Positions 1-9,099 are shown, counted from the stretch's first letter. The stretch is DNA of 64,000 nucleotides from Alkalinema pantanalense (GCF_050753345.1 NZ_JBLZFX010000009.1:1-64000), one strand, 5' to 3'. Program-made: numbers and translations. The notes: generated by a model not told the origin, from the sequence alone.

Positions 1-118
1 CTGTTGGGTGTAGCTCATACTGGCTGGCCAGTTCCGCTACGGTTTTATCTCCTCGCACTGCTGCTAAGGCTACTTTGGCTTTGAAGTCGGCATTGTACTG
101 TTTGCGTTTATTGCCCAT
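1..118 (-). CDS. IS3-family transposase OrfA, N-terminal part (partial)
   Basis: Only the first 39 residues are present. They start MGNKRKQYNADFKAKVALAA and continue into TVAELASQYELHP, the helix-turn-helix that opens IS3-family OrfA proteins (Tnp_1/HTH_Tnp superfamily). In these elements OrfA binds the terminal repeats, and a programmed frameshift joins it to the DDE integrase encoded by OrfB. The start is the ATG at 118, preceded on the minus strand by TAGGAGT, a good ribosome binding site. The rest of the gene lies beyond base 1, so whether the element is intact cannot be judged. Confidence 0.85.
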   Translation of the reverse strand, partial: MGNKRKQYNADFKAKVALAAVRGDKTVAELASQYELHPT

Positions 119-181
119 GAAATACTCCTATCACAGTTTGAGTTTTCAGAGCTTAACGACCTGTCCAGTTTTTGGGGTCCA
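1..181 (-). mobile_element. Right-hand part of an IS3-type insertion sequence, cut by the window edge
   Basis: The end of the element is seen at about 162-181, where the minus strand begins TGGACCCCAAAAACTGGACA, a sequence typical of IS3-family terminal inverted repeats. About 45 bases further in, the first transposase frame starts. The other end, the second transposase frame and the target-site duplication lie outside the window. The element sits inside the coding frame of a secreted protein, whose reading runs straight into the inverted repeat. Family assignment rests on the terminal repeat and the first 39 residues of the transposase. Confidence 0.8.
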
Positions 182-750
182 CCGCAGAGATCGATACTGT
201 ATGGATGTTCGACAACCACGGTAGATTCTACCGTTATACCTTGAAATCTGAAATCTCCACGAAAAACTCCTTCTGAAATAGTCTGAAACTGCCCATGAGC
301 GAGGGTGAACTGGAATCCATTTTGTTCAATAATTGTCTTTGCGCCTTGAATAAATCCTAGAGAACGGCATCCTGGTGTAACGGTTGTACTGTATGTTCCA
401 GAAATTTTCTGGAATCGCCGCTGATTTATTGCTTTCGCATAAATCCCTAATCGTTCCTCAAAGGCAGAAATATAATCATCTTTATGGGATGCATCAATGG
501 TGAAAGGTTCGCCATCGATCGCAGTCACAAAAGTATTATTTCTCGCAACAGCTCTTGTTTGCAGTAAATTCTGCCTAACACCGAGGTAACCTGATGCCAG
601 AGCCTCAGGAGGAGCTTTCAGAGCCTGCTCAAGGGTTACTTGTCTTAATGTACTTCTAGCTGTGGAGGCTAAATTTATAGAACATAAAAAAAAGATTGAA
701 ATAGTACAAAGAGTGATCAAACTTAAGTTTTGAGAGTTTATTCTTTTCAT
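182..750 (-). pseudogene. Secreted protein gene of unknown function, 3' end displaced by the insertion sequence
   Basis: From the ATG at 750 the frame begins MKRINSQNLSLITLCTISIF, a basic start followed by a hydrophobic stretch to about residue 28, which reads as a signal peptide. About 160 residues of mature protein follow. At base 182 the frame passes into the insertion-sequence terminal repeat and ends after about 35 residues of element-derived sequence. The native C-terminus is therefore missing from this window. The frame is also open upstream to 882, where a cysteine-bearing segment could be coding, but the signal peptide argues for 750. I recognise no family. The protein may be secreted or periplasmic, and the present allele is probably non-functional. 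Confidence 0.6.
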
Positions 751-1069
751 ATTTCTGCCATTCTCTAGAACTAGGATTCCATAACCCACATTCCGCAGGT
801 CAGGATCAGCAATAGCATAGTTTTCTTGTACCATCCGGTCAATGGAGTCAAGTACAGACCAACTACACTTTGTGCAGTACATTCATATGTACTCAAACAC
901 TATAGGTAGTATGTGCAGAATATCGGTGCATTACGTAAAGGCCAGCTAACGACCCCGTTCACCCGACGCTAGTAAGCTCTCGAACTCAATGAAGAGACTC
1001 TGTATGGTCGGTGTGCAATGGACTGTTGGGCGGCTGACTCTCACCACTAGACCTACACATGGTGCTCGA

Positions 1070-1786
1070 TCAGTCCCGATGCACCGCTGTCACCACCCCT
1101 GACGCACGCTTCCGAATCAGCAGGATGCTGACTGCCAAGAACCAAAGCAACGGGGGGAAATTGGCTGCTATGGCCGGCCCCAATCCACCGGCGGTGTAGA
1201 AGCTTACCGGTTCGAGCGGCCCCCAGTACATTGCCGGGACAGACACCACGCACAACACCGTGGCGGCATAAGCAAGCCACCCCGTCCATCGCGGCAGTAT
1301 CCCGGTGGCGAGTGTCGCATACCCTGCCACAGCCAGGAACAACCCGGTCATCACGAAGGTAATGGAGCCGTTGTAGAGCAGGAGATAGCCCATGGTGAGC
1401 GCTCTAACCACCGAAGGATCGGCGCTGCCCCCAAGCGTATCTAGGGCAGCGCCTCCTTCAAGGCCGTTTGCAACCAAAGTAACGCCCAACCACACCGCCA
1501 TGCTAGTAAGGCTCAATGTACCAACCCATTCGTACTCCGCGTCTGTCCGGCGAATAAGCTCGCGAAAGCCGACGGCGAAGACCATCAAGGTGACGTAAAG
1601 GCCAAGTCCGAGCAGAATGCGGGTGAAGACGACGTTCCGGATCGAGAACAGCGCTTCGGCGGTGGCCGCGCCGTCGTAAAGTAAGGTCGAAGGCTGCGCC
1701 ACGTACAACGGGAAAATGGCGAGCCAGATACAGACAGATGCAAGCCCAAAGGCACCCGTCATGCGCCACATCTTTGGATCGTTCAT
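1070..1786 (-). CDS. Polytopic membrane protein of unknown function, GC-rich
   Basis: A 238-residue protein with about six hydrophobic segments (roughly residues 12-32, 52-75, 90-112, 128-158, 165-186 and 205-226) and short, mostly charged loops. No catalytic motif stands out and I do not recognise the family. The start at 1786 is firm because AGGAGG lies six bases before the ATG. Two sampled lines of the gene are about 62% G+C, while a core gene line near 5400 is about 47%, and codon choice favours G/C third positions. HIP1 cores are absent inside it. This, and its place beside an insertion sequence, suggests transfer from a high-GC donor. Confidence 0.75.
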   Translation of the reverse strand: MNDPKMWRMTGAFGLASVCIWLAIFPLYVAQPSTLLYDGAATAEALFSIRNVVFTRILLGLGLYVTLMVFAVGFRELIRRTDAEYEWVGTLSLTSMAVWLGVTLVANGLEGGAALDTLGGSADPSVVRALTMGYLLLYNGSITFVMTGLFLAVAGYATLATGILPRWTGWLAYAATVLCVVSVPAMYWGPLEPVSFYTAGGLGPAIAANFPPLLWFLAVSILLIRKRASGVVTAVHRD

Positions 1787-2234
1787 GAATGTCCTCCTAA
1801 AAGTTCCTCGATGCTATGTCACTCAACTAGTGTATCTATATGGATCTGAGCGGATAACTACCCGAATGTGGCTGTTATTCCACTCACTCCATACAAATCC
1901 GGGATAACAACATTATCCAGATTGAGGCGGATAATTCCAGTTTGGGTACATTCAACATCCGATCGCTGACTCATTCAATCAGCCAACTAGTGGGAAATCG
2001 TCAGACTAGCGATCGCGCTGCCAAATCAACTGCATTGATGATTAGCGCCGATACATTGGATTCACCAAAATCGTCTGAGCCAAAACTATTCGATCGCCCA
2101 AATGTCAAAAAAATAACCATCCCTACCTCCAATTCGGAAATAAGGGATGGCATCCTGATCATTCATTATCTTGCGCAAGGTTCTATGGCAAAGCGATCGC
2201 TCCAAGAACCCGATTCACAAAACCAATCGTTAAT
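1787..2234. other. Gene-free stretch between two minus-strand genes
   Basis: No supportable gene. An open frame on the plus strand (1942-2301) runs into the antisense of the Tic22-like gene and is not like any protein. HIP1-type sites such as AGCGATCGC occur near 2007 and 2190. The sequence TGGATCTGAGCGGATAACTA near 1840 may belong to the promoter of the upstream-lying GC-rich gene, but no convincing -10/-35 pair is seen. Confidence 0.5.
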
Positions 2235-3032
2235 CTACTTCTTCGGAGCAGCGGGTTGGCTATTGGGAGCTGCTTTGGGTTGCTGCTGCATGAGGGATTG
2301 AATAAACTGCACCGCTTCTACAGAAGGCACCAGCACAATTTTCTCAAGCTGAGGATCTTTCTGAGTTTGCATCGCATCCAACAACCCTTCCAACGGAAAA
2401 ACTTGAATGTCTGCGGTCGCGGCTAAATCCGGTTGTTGCTGCTTAAAGCGATCGAGCAACCCCTGCAACTGTTCCTTATCAAAGAACATCGGAATCACCG
2501 ATTGATTCCCCTGCTGAATCGTCAAAAAGCCCTTATTCTTATCCTTTCCTGCCCGTGCTGCAAACAAAGGAGTCCCAGGAAACTGTTCAATTTTCTGACC
2601 GCTTTGCTTCAGTAATGCCGTTGCAGAATCGACCTGTTGCTTGGTAGGAACATAGACAAATTCCAGCTTGGCATCTTTACTACTTGCACTCTTGCGCTCG
2701 AGGTCATAGACCTCCGCCATCGACACAGGCACAATCTTGACATTTTTCGCCAGATCAGGATTTTGCGTCTTGAGGCGATCGAGAAAACCTTGGGCATCCT
2801 TTTGGCTCAAGAAGACCCCTGCCGCAGGATTTCCCTTCTGTCCATTGGGCGGCTGAGCAACTAGGGGCGCACCCTTGGAATCCGCGATCGTAAACACAGG
2901 AATCCGGCTCAGTTTCTGGGTAATTTGTTCGGGGGTTAGCGCCAGCACTGCAAGGCCGTTGGCGAGGACAGCACCCACGAGGGCACCGCTAATCAAACCT
3001 GCTTTAGTTGTCCAACGCACCAATGATTTCAT
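2235..3032 (-). CDS. Tic22-like periplasmic/thylakoid-lumen protein
   Basis: A 265-residue protein of the Tic22 family, the cyanobacterial relatives of the chloroplast import component; the cyanobacterial proteins lie in the periplasm and lumen and are linked to outer-membrane biogenesis. The N-terminus MKSLVRWTTKAGLISGALVG is a signal peptide with cleavage probably near residue 32. Two similar halves follow, each with an IPVFTI- or VIPMFF-type strand and a later helix (FLDRLKTQNPDL and LLDRFKQQQPDL), the internal duplication seen in this family. The tail is rich in Gln, Pro and Lys. The ATG at 3032 is preferred over a TTG at 3056 because CAGGAGA precedes it by about six bases. Confidence 0.85.
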   Translation of the reverse strand: MKSLVRWTTKAGLISGALVGAVLANGLAVLALTPEQITQKLSRIPVFTIADSKGAPLVAQPPNGQKGNPAAGVFLSQKDAQGFLDRLKTQNPDLAKNVKIVPVSMAEVYDLERKSASSKDAKLEFVYVPTKQQVDSATALLKQSGQKIEQFPGTPLFAARAGKDKNKGFLTIQQGNQSVIPMFFDKEQLQGLLDRFKQQQPDLAATADIQVFPLEGLLDAMQTQKDPQLEKIVLVPSVEAVQFIQSLMQQQPKAAPNSQPAAPKK

Positions 3033-3654
3033 TGAGATCTCCTGAAAATTACGCAATAAGGGCTAGATAAATCGCGCGCTCCAACTGTCGGTTGATTGTG
3101 ACAAGGAATCGGTGAAAGACTCATTGTGCCACAACCTTTGGATTAACCGACGAACCTATAGTCCCAATAACCCCCACCCAAATGGCTGATGTGGAAGTCT
3201 CTCGATCGGCCTTCCCATTCTGCTGGATAGTGAGTCATCTGTAAATTTTCCCTCGCACGATTCAGAATTAAAAATCAGAACCAGTAGAGTGGTTTGAGTG
3301 GATGAGACTGGTTTGAATGAATGCAAGATGCTATGTTAGCAACCATGGACGCCATGATGCTCCGGCCACTCTCCCCCAAGAAGAAAAACTGAGGGTTTGG
3401 GTTCCCCTGTTCCTATAAAACCCAGAAAAATGCAAGAGAAGCAGGGGTTGAGTTACCTAGAATCGTGATCTTAGCTAAATCAATTTCAGCTGTTTGGCTG
3501 AGGTGCTTCCGTTGCGACATTTCTAAATATGCCCCAGATGACGGGAGCACCCTACAACGTAAGCGAACAATTTGAGCAAGCAATCTGCGCAAAAATCTAT
3601 TTGGTCTCCAATCAGTAGCAAAGGAAACAATGCTTTTAACTGAACTAAATTAAA
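3033..3654. other. Gene-free stretch between the Tic22-like gene and tRNA-Pro
   Basis: About 620 bases without a supportable frame on either strand. It should hold the promoter of the Tic22-like gene. A T-run and A-rich tract lie around 3590-3650, just past the 3' end of the tRNA. No hairpin-plus-T terminator or riboswitch could be recognised by eye. Confidence 0.5.
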
Positions 3655-3728
3655 TCGGGATGACAGGATTTGAACCTGCGACATCCTGCTCCCAAAGCAG
3701 GCGCGCTACCAAGCTGCGCTACATCCCG
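3655..3728 (-). tRNA. tRNA-Pro (anticodon UGG)
   Basis: The minus strand folds as a cloverleaf. The acceptor is CGGGATG pairing with CATCCCG, with discriminator A. The anticodon arm is CCTGC-TTTGGGA-GCAGG, giving anticodon TGG. The T-arm contains GGTTCAAATCC. CCA is not encoded. Length 74. Confidence 0.95.
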
Positions 3729-3848
3729 TACTGGCACTCAGCGATTATAGCAAAGATTTTAACAACTTTGAACCATCCTGATCTTCGCTACACTAGGATC
3801 CTGAACTGGGCAAAAAATTCTCACCCCCATTTCAAAGGCCGAGCTGTA

Positions 3849-4340
3849 GTGCACTATCGCAAACCCACTCCCCATCCAACCCACCCACCTCAGCGCAAGG
3901 GCTCCGCTCCCGCACGACTCAAATCAGCTAACTGGTTATTAAGCCAATTACCGGGATTGAGTGAGCCGGATCAAGCAAAACTCCGATCGATCAACATCAC
4001 CACCACCCATCAGCTTTTAAAAAACGCTTGGACATCCACGGCGCGGGAAGCCCTTGCCGCTCAATTGAATCTCCACCTACAACATGTGCAAAAGTGGGTC
4101 GCGCTGGCGGATCTGGCAAGAGTTCCCAGCGTAGGCTGTCAATATAATGGTTTGTTGCTCCACGCGGGAGTCGCTACGGTAGAACGCCTTGCTCAGCTCC
4201 AAGCAGGCCAACTGCATCGCCAAATTCTTAAACTTCAGGTGACCATGATGCAGCGCCCGGATCTCTGCCCTAATGCAGGTGAAATTGCGCACTGGATCCA
4301 GCAAGCTAAGTTGTTGCTCGTTTACGAACGTCAACCCTGA
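3849..4340 (+). CDS. DUF4332-type helix-hairpin-helix protein
   Basis: About 163 residues. The central and C-terminal parts (QLPGLSEPDQAKLRSINIT onward, then WVALADLARVPSVGCQY and HAGVATVERLAQLQ) resemble the DUF4332 fold, two helix-hairpin-helix-like units also present in other cyanobacterial proteins with unproven nucleic-acid links. The frame is open back into the tRNA at 3660, but those residues are the antisense of the tRNA and cannot be the true start. The first plausible start beyond it is the GTG at 3849, without a clear ribosome binding site, so the N-terminus is uncertain. It is divergent from the tRNA gene and convergent with the acetyltransferase. Confidence 0.65.
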   Translation: MHYRKPTPHPTHPPQRKGSAPARLKSANWLLSQLPGLSEPDQAKLRSINITTTHQLLKNAWTSTAREALAAQLNLHLQHVQKWVALADLARVPSVGCQYNGLLLHAGVATVERLAQLQAGQLHRQILKLQVTMMQRPDLCPNAGEIAHWIQQAKLLLVYERQP

Positions 4341-4421
4341 TCGAAGCTTTCCATCGAGATCGGGGCATATTGAATCAAGACTGCACTGCGGGGTGGCCCG
4401 AATCTGGTTTGATCGACCAAA

Positions 4422-4946
4422 TCAATCGGGGTACCAAAACATACCTTTGATCCCCTCGGGATCGGGCATAAATCCAAGGTTGCGGTAGAAATCTACCACA
4501 TGGGGGTCCGCAAATAGGGTGATGTTGCTAATATCTTCGCTGCGTAATTTTTTAATCATAAATTTCATTAACGCTTTCCCCAGCCCTTTGCTCTGGAAAT
4601 CGGGATGGACCACGACATCCCAAATGGTGGCGTTAAAGGCATGGTCTGAGGTTGCTCGGGCAAAGCCGATCATCCGTCGTCGGACACCCCGTTGCTCCCA
4701 CATGGAAACCACCATGAAACTGTGCTGAATGGCCTTCTTGACTTTGCGCAGGGGGCGACGAGACCAGCCCACCGCATCACAGAGTTCTTCTAGTTCATAG
4801 AGATCAATTTCTCGATCGACACTAAAAAAAATTCGTGGAGTCGAGCGATCGTCGGTTGGTTCGACGGCAGAATAGTTCTCTAGCGCGGCGGTCTTCGGCG
4901 CTGAGGCGGTTTCAGGCCCATTAAATAAGCTTTTCCAAAAACCCAT
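4422..4946 (-). CDS. GNAT-family N-acetyltransferase (cyanobacterial/plastid type)
   Basis: A 174-residue protein. Residues 60-174 form a GNAT domain. The acetyl-CoA loop is VVHPDFQSKGLGKALMKFMI (motif A, Q-x-x-G-x-G), and motif B ends FYRNLGFMPDPEG. The pattern resembles the cyanobacterial homologues of the plastid acetyltransferases of the NSI/GNAT2 type, which acetylate protein lysines or N-termini in chloroplasts; that link is by family resemblance only. The N-terminal 40 residues are low in complexity and probably disordered. The ATG at 4946 is the only well-placed start. It stands alone and is convergent with the DUF4332 gene. Confidence 0.85.
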   Translation of the reverse strand: MGFWKSLFNGPETASAPKTAALENYSAVEPTDDRSTPRIFFSVDREIDLYELEELCDAVGWSRRPLRKVKKAIQHSFMVVSMWEQRGVRRRMIGFARATSDHAFNATIWDVVVHPDFQSKGLGKALMKFMIKKLRSEDISNITLFADPHVVDFYRNLGFMPDPEGIKGMFWYPD

Positions 4947-5352
4947 GCGATCGCGGTGGAGGTCAATAACGTGGAATCAGTACTAGCTAGTATATCGTTC
5001 GGATGATTGGCATCAGGTATTTCCCACGGGGCATCTTAATCTAGACCTACAGAATATATTTCGACGGTCTGGAATTTGCAGAATCTCCTAGAATTCTGTG
5101 CTGACGGTCGCAGGACAAGCATAATCTAGTATGCAGACGTTCACACAGGACGAAACTACTCCTCCAGATTGAACCGTGGTTAATTTACGAATCGTTCATG
5201 TGAGCAGCCTCCCAATGTTGAGATCCTAGATAGATTGACCCTAATGGGCAGATACATAGTCGATCGTAGGACTCAGTCTCTCTGTACTGTTCACCAGAAT
5301 TGCTTCTCTTTCGCCCAACTTTGTCTTGATACTGCACTGAAACTTTTTCCCT
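4947..5352. other. Gene-free stretch between divergent genes
   Basis: About 400 bases separating the divergent acetyltransferase and ACT-like genes, and so expected to hold both promoters. No supportable frame. A minus-strand frame at 5185-5373 has no protein character. No operator or riboswitch was recognised. Confidence 0.5.
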
Positions 5353-6078
5353 ATGGCCTTGGGTCTTAAGCAATCCACCTTAGAACTTCTGAAGCGCTTT
5401 AACCGAGCGTTTCCTCAGTTCTATGAGCAGTTTGTCAGCAGCGAGATTCAACTGCAAAATCTCCGGCTAGCCTACCAACTTTATAAAACACGGCAGGCTG
5501 TGATTGAACTCAAGCCTGAGGGAAGCAAAAGCGCGCTTCACTTTGCCTATCGCAATCAGTCGTTTCTCCTCAGTGATATTTTTGGGGTACTGGCCGCCTA
5601 TGGTTTAACAATTCACAGTTTGAGTTTATATGGGCAAATTTATCCGCCCATGCTGGTGTTTATTAAGCTAATTGTCTCCCGTAGCGGCAAAGCCCTGACG
5701 GACAAGACCGCAGAAAACGTCTGCCGTGCTATTCGAGAAGCCTTGGCAGGACGCTTTGAGGTGGAGGAAATGCTGGCGGTCGAGTTCAACCTGGATGCGG
5801 GGCTAGAACAGGTGGAGACGGAATTTTATGTGGATCCAGTGTTCCATCTTCCAGCTCTCTTAATCGAGGCCGATAACCAACCGGGATTGTTTTACAAAGT
5901 GATGTATGCCATTTGGCAGGAAGACCTGTTGGTCGTGAATGCCAACTTGTTGGTCTGGCGCGGGCGAACGCGCTTGATTCTCTACTTGCTGGGGCCGAAT
6001 GAAAGCTTAATTCCAGAATATCTTGGCCAAAAAATTGCGGAAGGCATGAAGCAACGGCTGCTGGGTCGCAGATTTTAG
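5353..6078 (+). CDS. Conserved cyanobacterial protein with two ACT-like segments
   Basis: A 241-residue soluble protein. Two segments have the strand-helix pattern and wording of ACT domains: about residues 70-130 (LLSDIFGVLAAYGLTIHSLS) and 175-235 (LLIEADNQPGLFYKVMYAIW, then LVVNANLLVWRGRTRLILYL). The pairing of ACT repeats recalls the C-terminal sensor half of GlnD-type proteins, but no nucleotidyltransferase or HD domain is present. It may be a small-molecule sensor; the ligand is unknown. The ATG at 5353 has no strong ribosome binding site. The stop codon lies inside a 15-bp tandem duplication. Confidence 0.7.
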   Translation: MALGLKQSTLELLKRFNRAFPQFYEQFVSSEIQLQNLRLAYQLYKTRQAVIELKPEGSKSALHFAYRNQSFLLSDIFGVLAAYGLTIHSLSLYGQIYPPMLVFIKLIVSRSGKALTDKTAENVCRAIREALAGRFEVEEMLAVEFNLDAGLEQVETEFYVDPVFHLPALLIEADNQPGLFYKVMYAIWQEDLLVVNANLLVWRGRTRLILYLLGPNESLIPEYLGQKIAEGMKQRLLGRRF

Positions 6079-6102
6079 GTTGGTTGGTTTTAGGTTGGCT
6101 GG
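6073..6102. repeat. 15-bp tandem duplication across a stop codon
   Basis: Units TTTTAGGTTGGTTGG (6073-6087) and TTTTAGGTTGGCTGG (6088-6102), 14 of 15 bases equal, followed by a partial third unit TTTGAGG. The first unit includes the TAG stop of the ACT-like gene. Confidence 0.9.
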
Positions 6103-6234
6103 TTTGAGGTGGCCGACGGTCACGATCGTCATTTTCAAGCAATTTCCGCCTATTTCCGCCAATTCGTCTCCATCTCAAGGTTGATCTGGTAAGTTGCGAG
6201 CAATCCCCCTGCCCTTTCACGGTAGGATTGGGAA

Positions 6235-7101
6235 ATGCCAGCGATTTCTGTTTTGGGCGTGCCTCATACCTATGAGTTAACCGCTCCTACTGATTCACAG
6301 ACCACCTTGGTTTTCGTCCATGGCTGGATGTTGAGCCGTGAATATTGGCGGCCTCTTGTCGATCGTCTAGCCCAAGACTATCAATGTCTTACCTACGACC
6401 TGCGGGGATTTGGACAATCCCAACCCTGCCAGACCCGAGACATTAGTCAGCATCCACCCTACAGTCTCCAAGCCTACGCTGAGGATCTCACTGGTCTGTT
6501 AGATCAATTGGGTATCCACAAAGCCTGGTTGGTGGGTCATTCCCTAGGGGGCAGTATTGCCCTGTGGGGAGCCCAGGCCATGCCCGATCGGGTGGAAGGG
6601 GTGATTTGTGTGAATGCGGGGGGTGGAATTTACCTCAAGGAAGAATTTGAGCGTTTTCGCCAAGCTGGGCAGCAAATGGTGCGCTTTCGACCGGGCTGGT
6701 TGCACTACATTCCTGGTCTCGATCGGGTGTTTGCCCAGGCCATGGTGACCCAAAAATTAGCAGTCCACTGGGGGCAGCAACGCATTGTAGACTTTCTCGC
6801 AGCAGATGCCGAAGCGGCCCAAGGGAGCCTGCTCGATTCCACCACCCAAGCCGAAGTGCATCGCTTGCCCCAGGTTGTTGCCCGTCTGCGCCAACCGGTT
6901 TACTTCATCGCCGGAGCCAACGATCGCATCATGGAATTGAAGTATGTGCGGCATTTAGCCAGTTTCCATTCTCTCTTTCAGGAGTGGGGAGCCAATGTGT
7001 TTGAAATTCCCCACTGTGGACATTTGGCAATGGTTGAGCAGCCGGATTTAGTCGTGCAGCAGTTTCGAGAGATTTTGGCTGGTGTTTGTGTTCAGGTTTA
7101 A
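6235..7101 (+). CDS. Alpha/beta-fold hydrolase
   Basis: A 288-residue alpha/beta hydrolase. The oxyanion strand is FVHGWM, the nucleophile elbow is GHSLGG (Ser about residue 103), the acid is in GANDRIM and the base in HCGHLAM near the C-terminus, so the Ser-Asp-His triad is complete. Substrate cannot be told; cap sequence with QAGQQMVRFRPGW is not diagnostic, and esterase, thioesterase or C-C hydrolase roles are all possible. No signal peptide, so cytosolic. The start at 6235 follows TAGGATTGGGAA, a weak ribosome binding site. It is monocistronic or leads into the glycosyltransferase genes on the same strand. Confidence 0.85.
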   Translation: MPAISVLGVPHTYELTAPTDSQTTLVFVHGWMLSREYWRPLVDRLAQDYQCLTYDLRGFGQSQPCQTRDISQHPPYSLQAYAEDLTGLLDQLGIHKAWLVGHSLGGSIALWGAQAMPDRVEGVICVNAGGGIYLKEEFERFRQAGQQMVRFRPGWLHYIPGLDRVFAQAMVTQKLAVHWGQQRIVDFLAADAEAAQGSLLDSTTQAEVHRLPQVVARLRQPVYFIAGANDRIMELKYVRHLASFHSLFQEWGANVFEIPHCGHLAMVEQPDLVVQQFREILAGVCVQV

Positions 7102-7177
7102 CGCCTTTACATCGTGGGATGAACCGGATCGCGTGATGGCTCGACCGTGGCTATCGGTCGTTCGTCATGAGGAGGCG

Positions 7178-7209
7178 CTGGAATTCGCTGGCTCTGGAAT
7201 TCGCTTGGG
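7178..7209. repeat. 16-bp imperfect tandem duplication
   Basis: CTGGAATTCGCT occurs at 7178-7189 and again at 7194-7205, giving a period of 16 (last four bases differ between the two units). It lies between the hydrolase and the first glycosyltransferase gene. Confidence 0.75.
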
Positions 7210-7275
7210 CTGATCCGTCCGAGGCATCCCCTCCAACCTGTATATTGATTGGGGTTTCTGTAGAGGAGGGCGCGG

Positions 7276-9099
7276 GTGAAGGCGTTGCAATCAAGTCGCT
7301 GGGTACCTTGGATCTGGATCGGCCTATTGGTGGGGATTGCCTTTTGGTATGGCTTGGGCAGTACGGGCCTGCTGGATGAAACCGAACCCCTATTTGCCGA
7401 AGCCGCGCGGCAGATGACCGTTACTGGGGATTGGATTACGCCCTATTTCAACGGCGTGACCCGCTTTGACAAACCGCCCTTAATCTATTGGCTGATGACG
7501 ATCGCCTACCAGACGATCGGGGTCAACAGTTGGGCAGCGCGATTTCCCTCAGCCCTCGCAGCCACGGCATTAGTGGGCTTTATTTTTTACATTGCTCAGC
7601 AGTGGGTCAAGCAGGGGCGATCGACTCCGGTCGCGTCTCTTGAACCGAAAGCCGAAACAGCTTCCCCAGCGACATTTTCCCCAGTGACATTGGCTCGAAC
7701 TCCATTGTCATCGATCGATCCAGCCTTGCCCTACCTGATCACCGCCCCCCTCGCCCTCAATCTGCAAATGCTGTTCTTTGGGCGCACGGGGTATTCCGAT
7801 ATGCTGCTTAACCTCTGCTTTGGCGGCTCAATTTTGGCCTTCTGGGGCGGCTACGGGCAACCGAACAATCCAGCGCGGCAACGCTATTGGTATCTCGGCT
7901 TTTGGATCCTGATGGCGCTGGGTGTCTTGACCAAAGGCCCCGTGGCGATCGTCCTGCCCGGTGCCATCCTCGTGCTGTTGTTATTGATCACGGGGCAATG
8001 GCACAAGGTTTGGCAGGAAATGCCGTGGAAATTGGGTATCGGTCTACTGGTTGCGATCGCGCTGCCTTGGTACATCCTGGCCTATCGGGCTAACGGACAA
8101 ACCTTTATTGATGCATTTTTCGGCTTTCACAATGTGGCTCGCTTTACTCAGGTGGTGAATAAACACAGTGGGCCTTGGTACTACCACTTTTTAATGGTGT
8201 TGGGCGGTTTTGCCCCTTGGTCGTTGGCGTTGCCCGCCGCGATCGCCCAAGTGATTCAGCAAAAAACTTGGAAATCGACCGATCGTCACCACCATCTGGG
8301 ATTGCTCGCGCTGATTTGGTTTGGGACTGTGTTGGGCTTTTTTACGATCGCCCAAACGAAATACATTACCTACAGCTTGCCCGCCATTCCCGCTGCCGCC
8401 ATTTTGGTGGGGCTGTGGTGGAGCCAACAGCGGCAATCGTCTTCCGGGAAAGCCCAGGAGCCGGTTCAGGGAAGCTTGCAGGGCAAGCATCTAGGGCAAA
8501 TCAGCACGTTTGCGGTAACTGGATTATTTGCGATCGCGATGGCTGTAGCGGCTTGGCTCTGTCCCAACTGGTTAAACGGCGATCCGGCGATGCCTAATCT
8601 GGGTCAACAAGTTGCGGCCTTCGGTCTTCCCTATCTGGGGGCCGCCATTTGGGGCGTAGCTGCGATCGCCATCTTCCTCGCGTTCCTTTTCCAGAAATAT
8701 CGCAGGCTTTGGACGATTAATTTAGCGGCCATGGCTCTATTCATTGCGCTATTTGTGCTGCCGTTACTGGGCCTAGTGGATCAAGAGCGGCAATTGCCCC
8801 TGCGCCAACTGGCTGCGGAAATTCGCCAAGTTCAAACCTCCGGTGAGCCGTTGATTATGGCGGTCAATTTTTTTGAGAAACCCAGTTTGGTGTTTTATAC
8901 GCAACAGCCGATCGTTTTTATCAATCGATCGGTAAAACTGCGCCCTGAGCTAGAGCAGCTCCAGCAATCCGGAACAGTAAAATCAGCGCTGGTGGTGACA
9001 ACGCCAAAAACCTTGGCAGAAGCGCAAATTTCCGCCGATCGCTACCAATCTCTGGCGACGGCAGGGGTTTATAAACTGGTGCGCTTCCCAATTTCCTAG
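7276..9099 (+). CDS. Glycosyltransferase family 39 membrane protein (ArnT-like)
   Basis: A 607-residue polytopic protein of the PMT/ArnT superfamily, enzymes that move a sugar from a polyprenyl-phosphate donor to lipid or protein on the outer face of the membrane. The first loop holds the acidic motif DETEPLFAEAARQM and then FDKPPLIYW, both typical of ArnT-like proteins. About 11-12 hydrophobic segments follow, then a soluble C-terminal domain from about residue 500. The GTG at 7276 is chosen because AGAGGAGGG sits just before it. Acceptor and sugar are unknown. The next gene, about 115 bases downstream, is a second family-39 enzyme. Confidence 0.85.
   Translation: MKALQSSRWVPWIWIGLLVGIAFWYGLGSTGLLDETEPLFAEAARQMTVTGDWITPYFNGVTRFDKPPLIYWLMTIAYQTIGVNSWAARFPSALAATALVGFIFYIAQQWVKQGRSTPVASLEPKAETASPATFSPVTLARTPLSSIDPALPYLITAPLALNLQMLFFGRTGYSDMLLNLCFGGSILAFWGGYGQPNNPARQRYWYLGFWILMALGVLTKGPVAIVLPGAILVLLLLITGQWHKVWQEMPWKLGIGLLVAIALPWYILAYRANGQTFIDAFFGFHNVARFTQVVNKHSGPWYYHFLMVLGGFAPWSLALPAAIAQVIQQKTWKSTDRHHHLGLLALIWFGTVLGFFTIAQTKYITYSLPAIPAAAILVGLWWSQQRQSSSGKAQEPVQGSLQGKHLGQISTFAVTGLFAIAMAVAAWLCPNWLNGDPAMPNLGQQVAAFGLPYLGAAIWGVAAIAIFLAFLFQKYRRLWTINLAAMALFIALFVLPLLGLVDQERQLPLRQLAAEIRQVQTSGEPLIMAVNFFEKPSLVFYTQQPIVFINRSVKLRPELEQLQQSGTVKSALVVTTPKTLAEAQISADRYQSLATAGVYKLVRFPIS

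Noticed and set aside
1053..1289. Second minus-strand frame inside the GC-rich membrane gene
   Set aside because: High G+C makes long shadow frames common; the main frame has membrane segments and a perfect ribosome binding site.
1942..2301. 119-residue plus-strand frame before the Tic22-like gene
   Set aside because: Its last third is the exact antisense of the Tic22-like C-terminus, the composition is not protein-like and there is no ribosome binding site.
3660..3848. N-terminal extension of the DUF4332 frame
   Set aside because: It reads through the antisense strand of tRNA-Pro; the similarity often seen in such translated tRNA segments is spurious.
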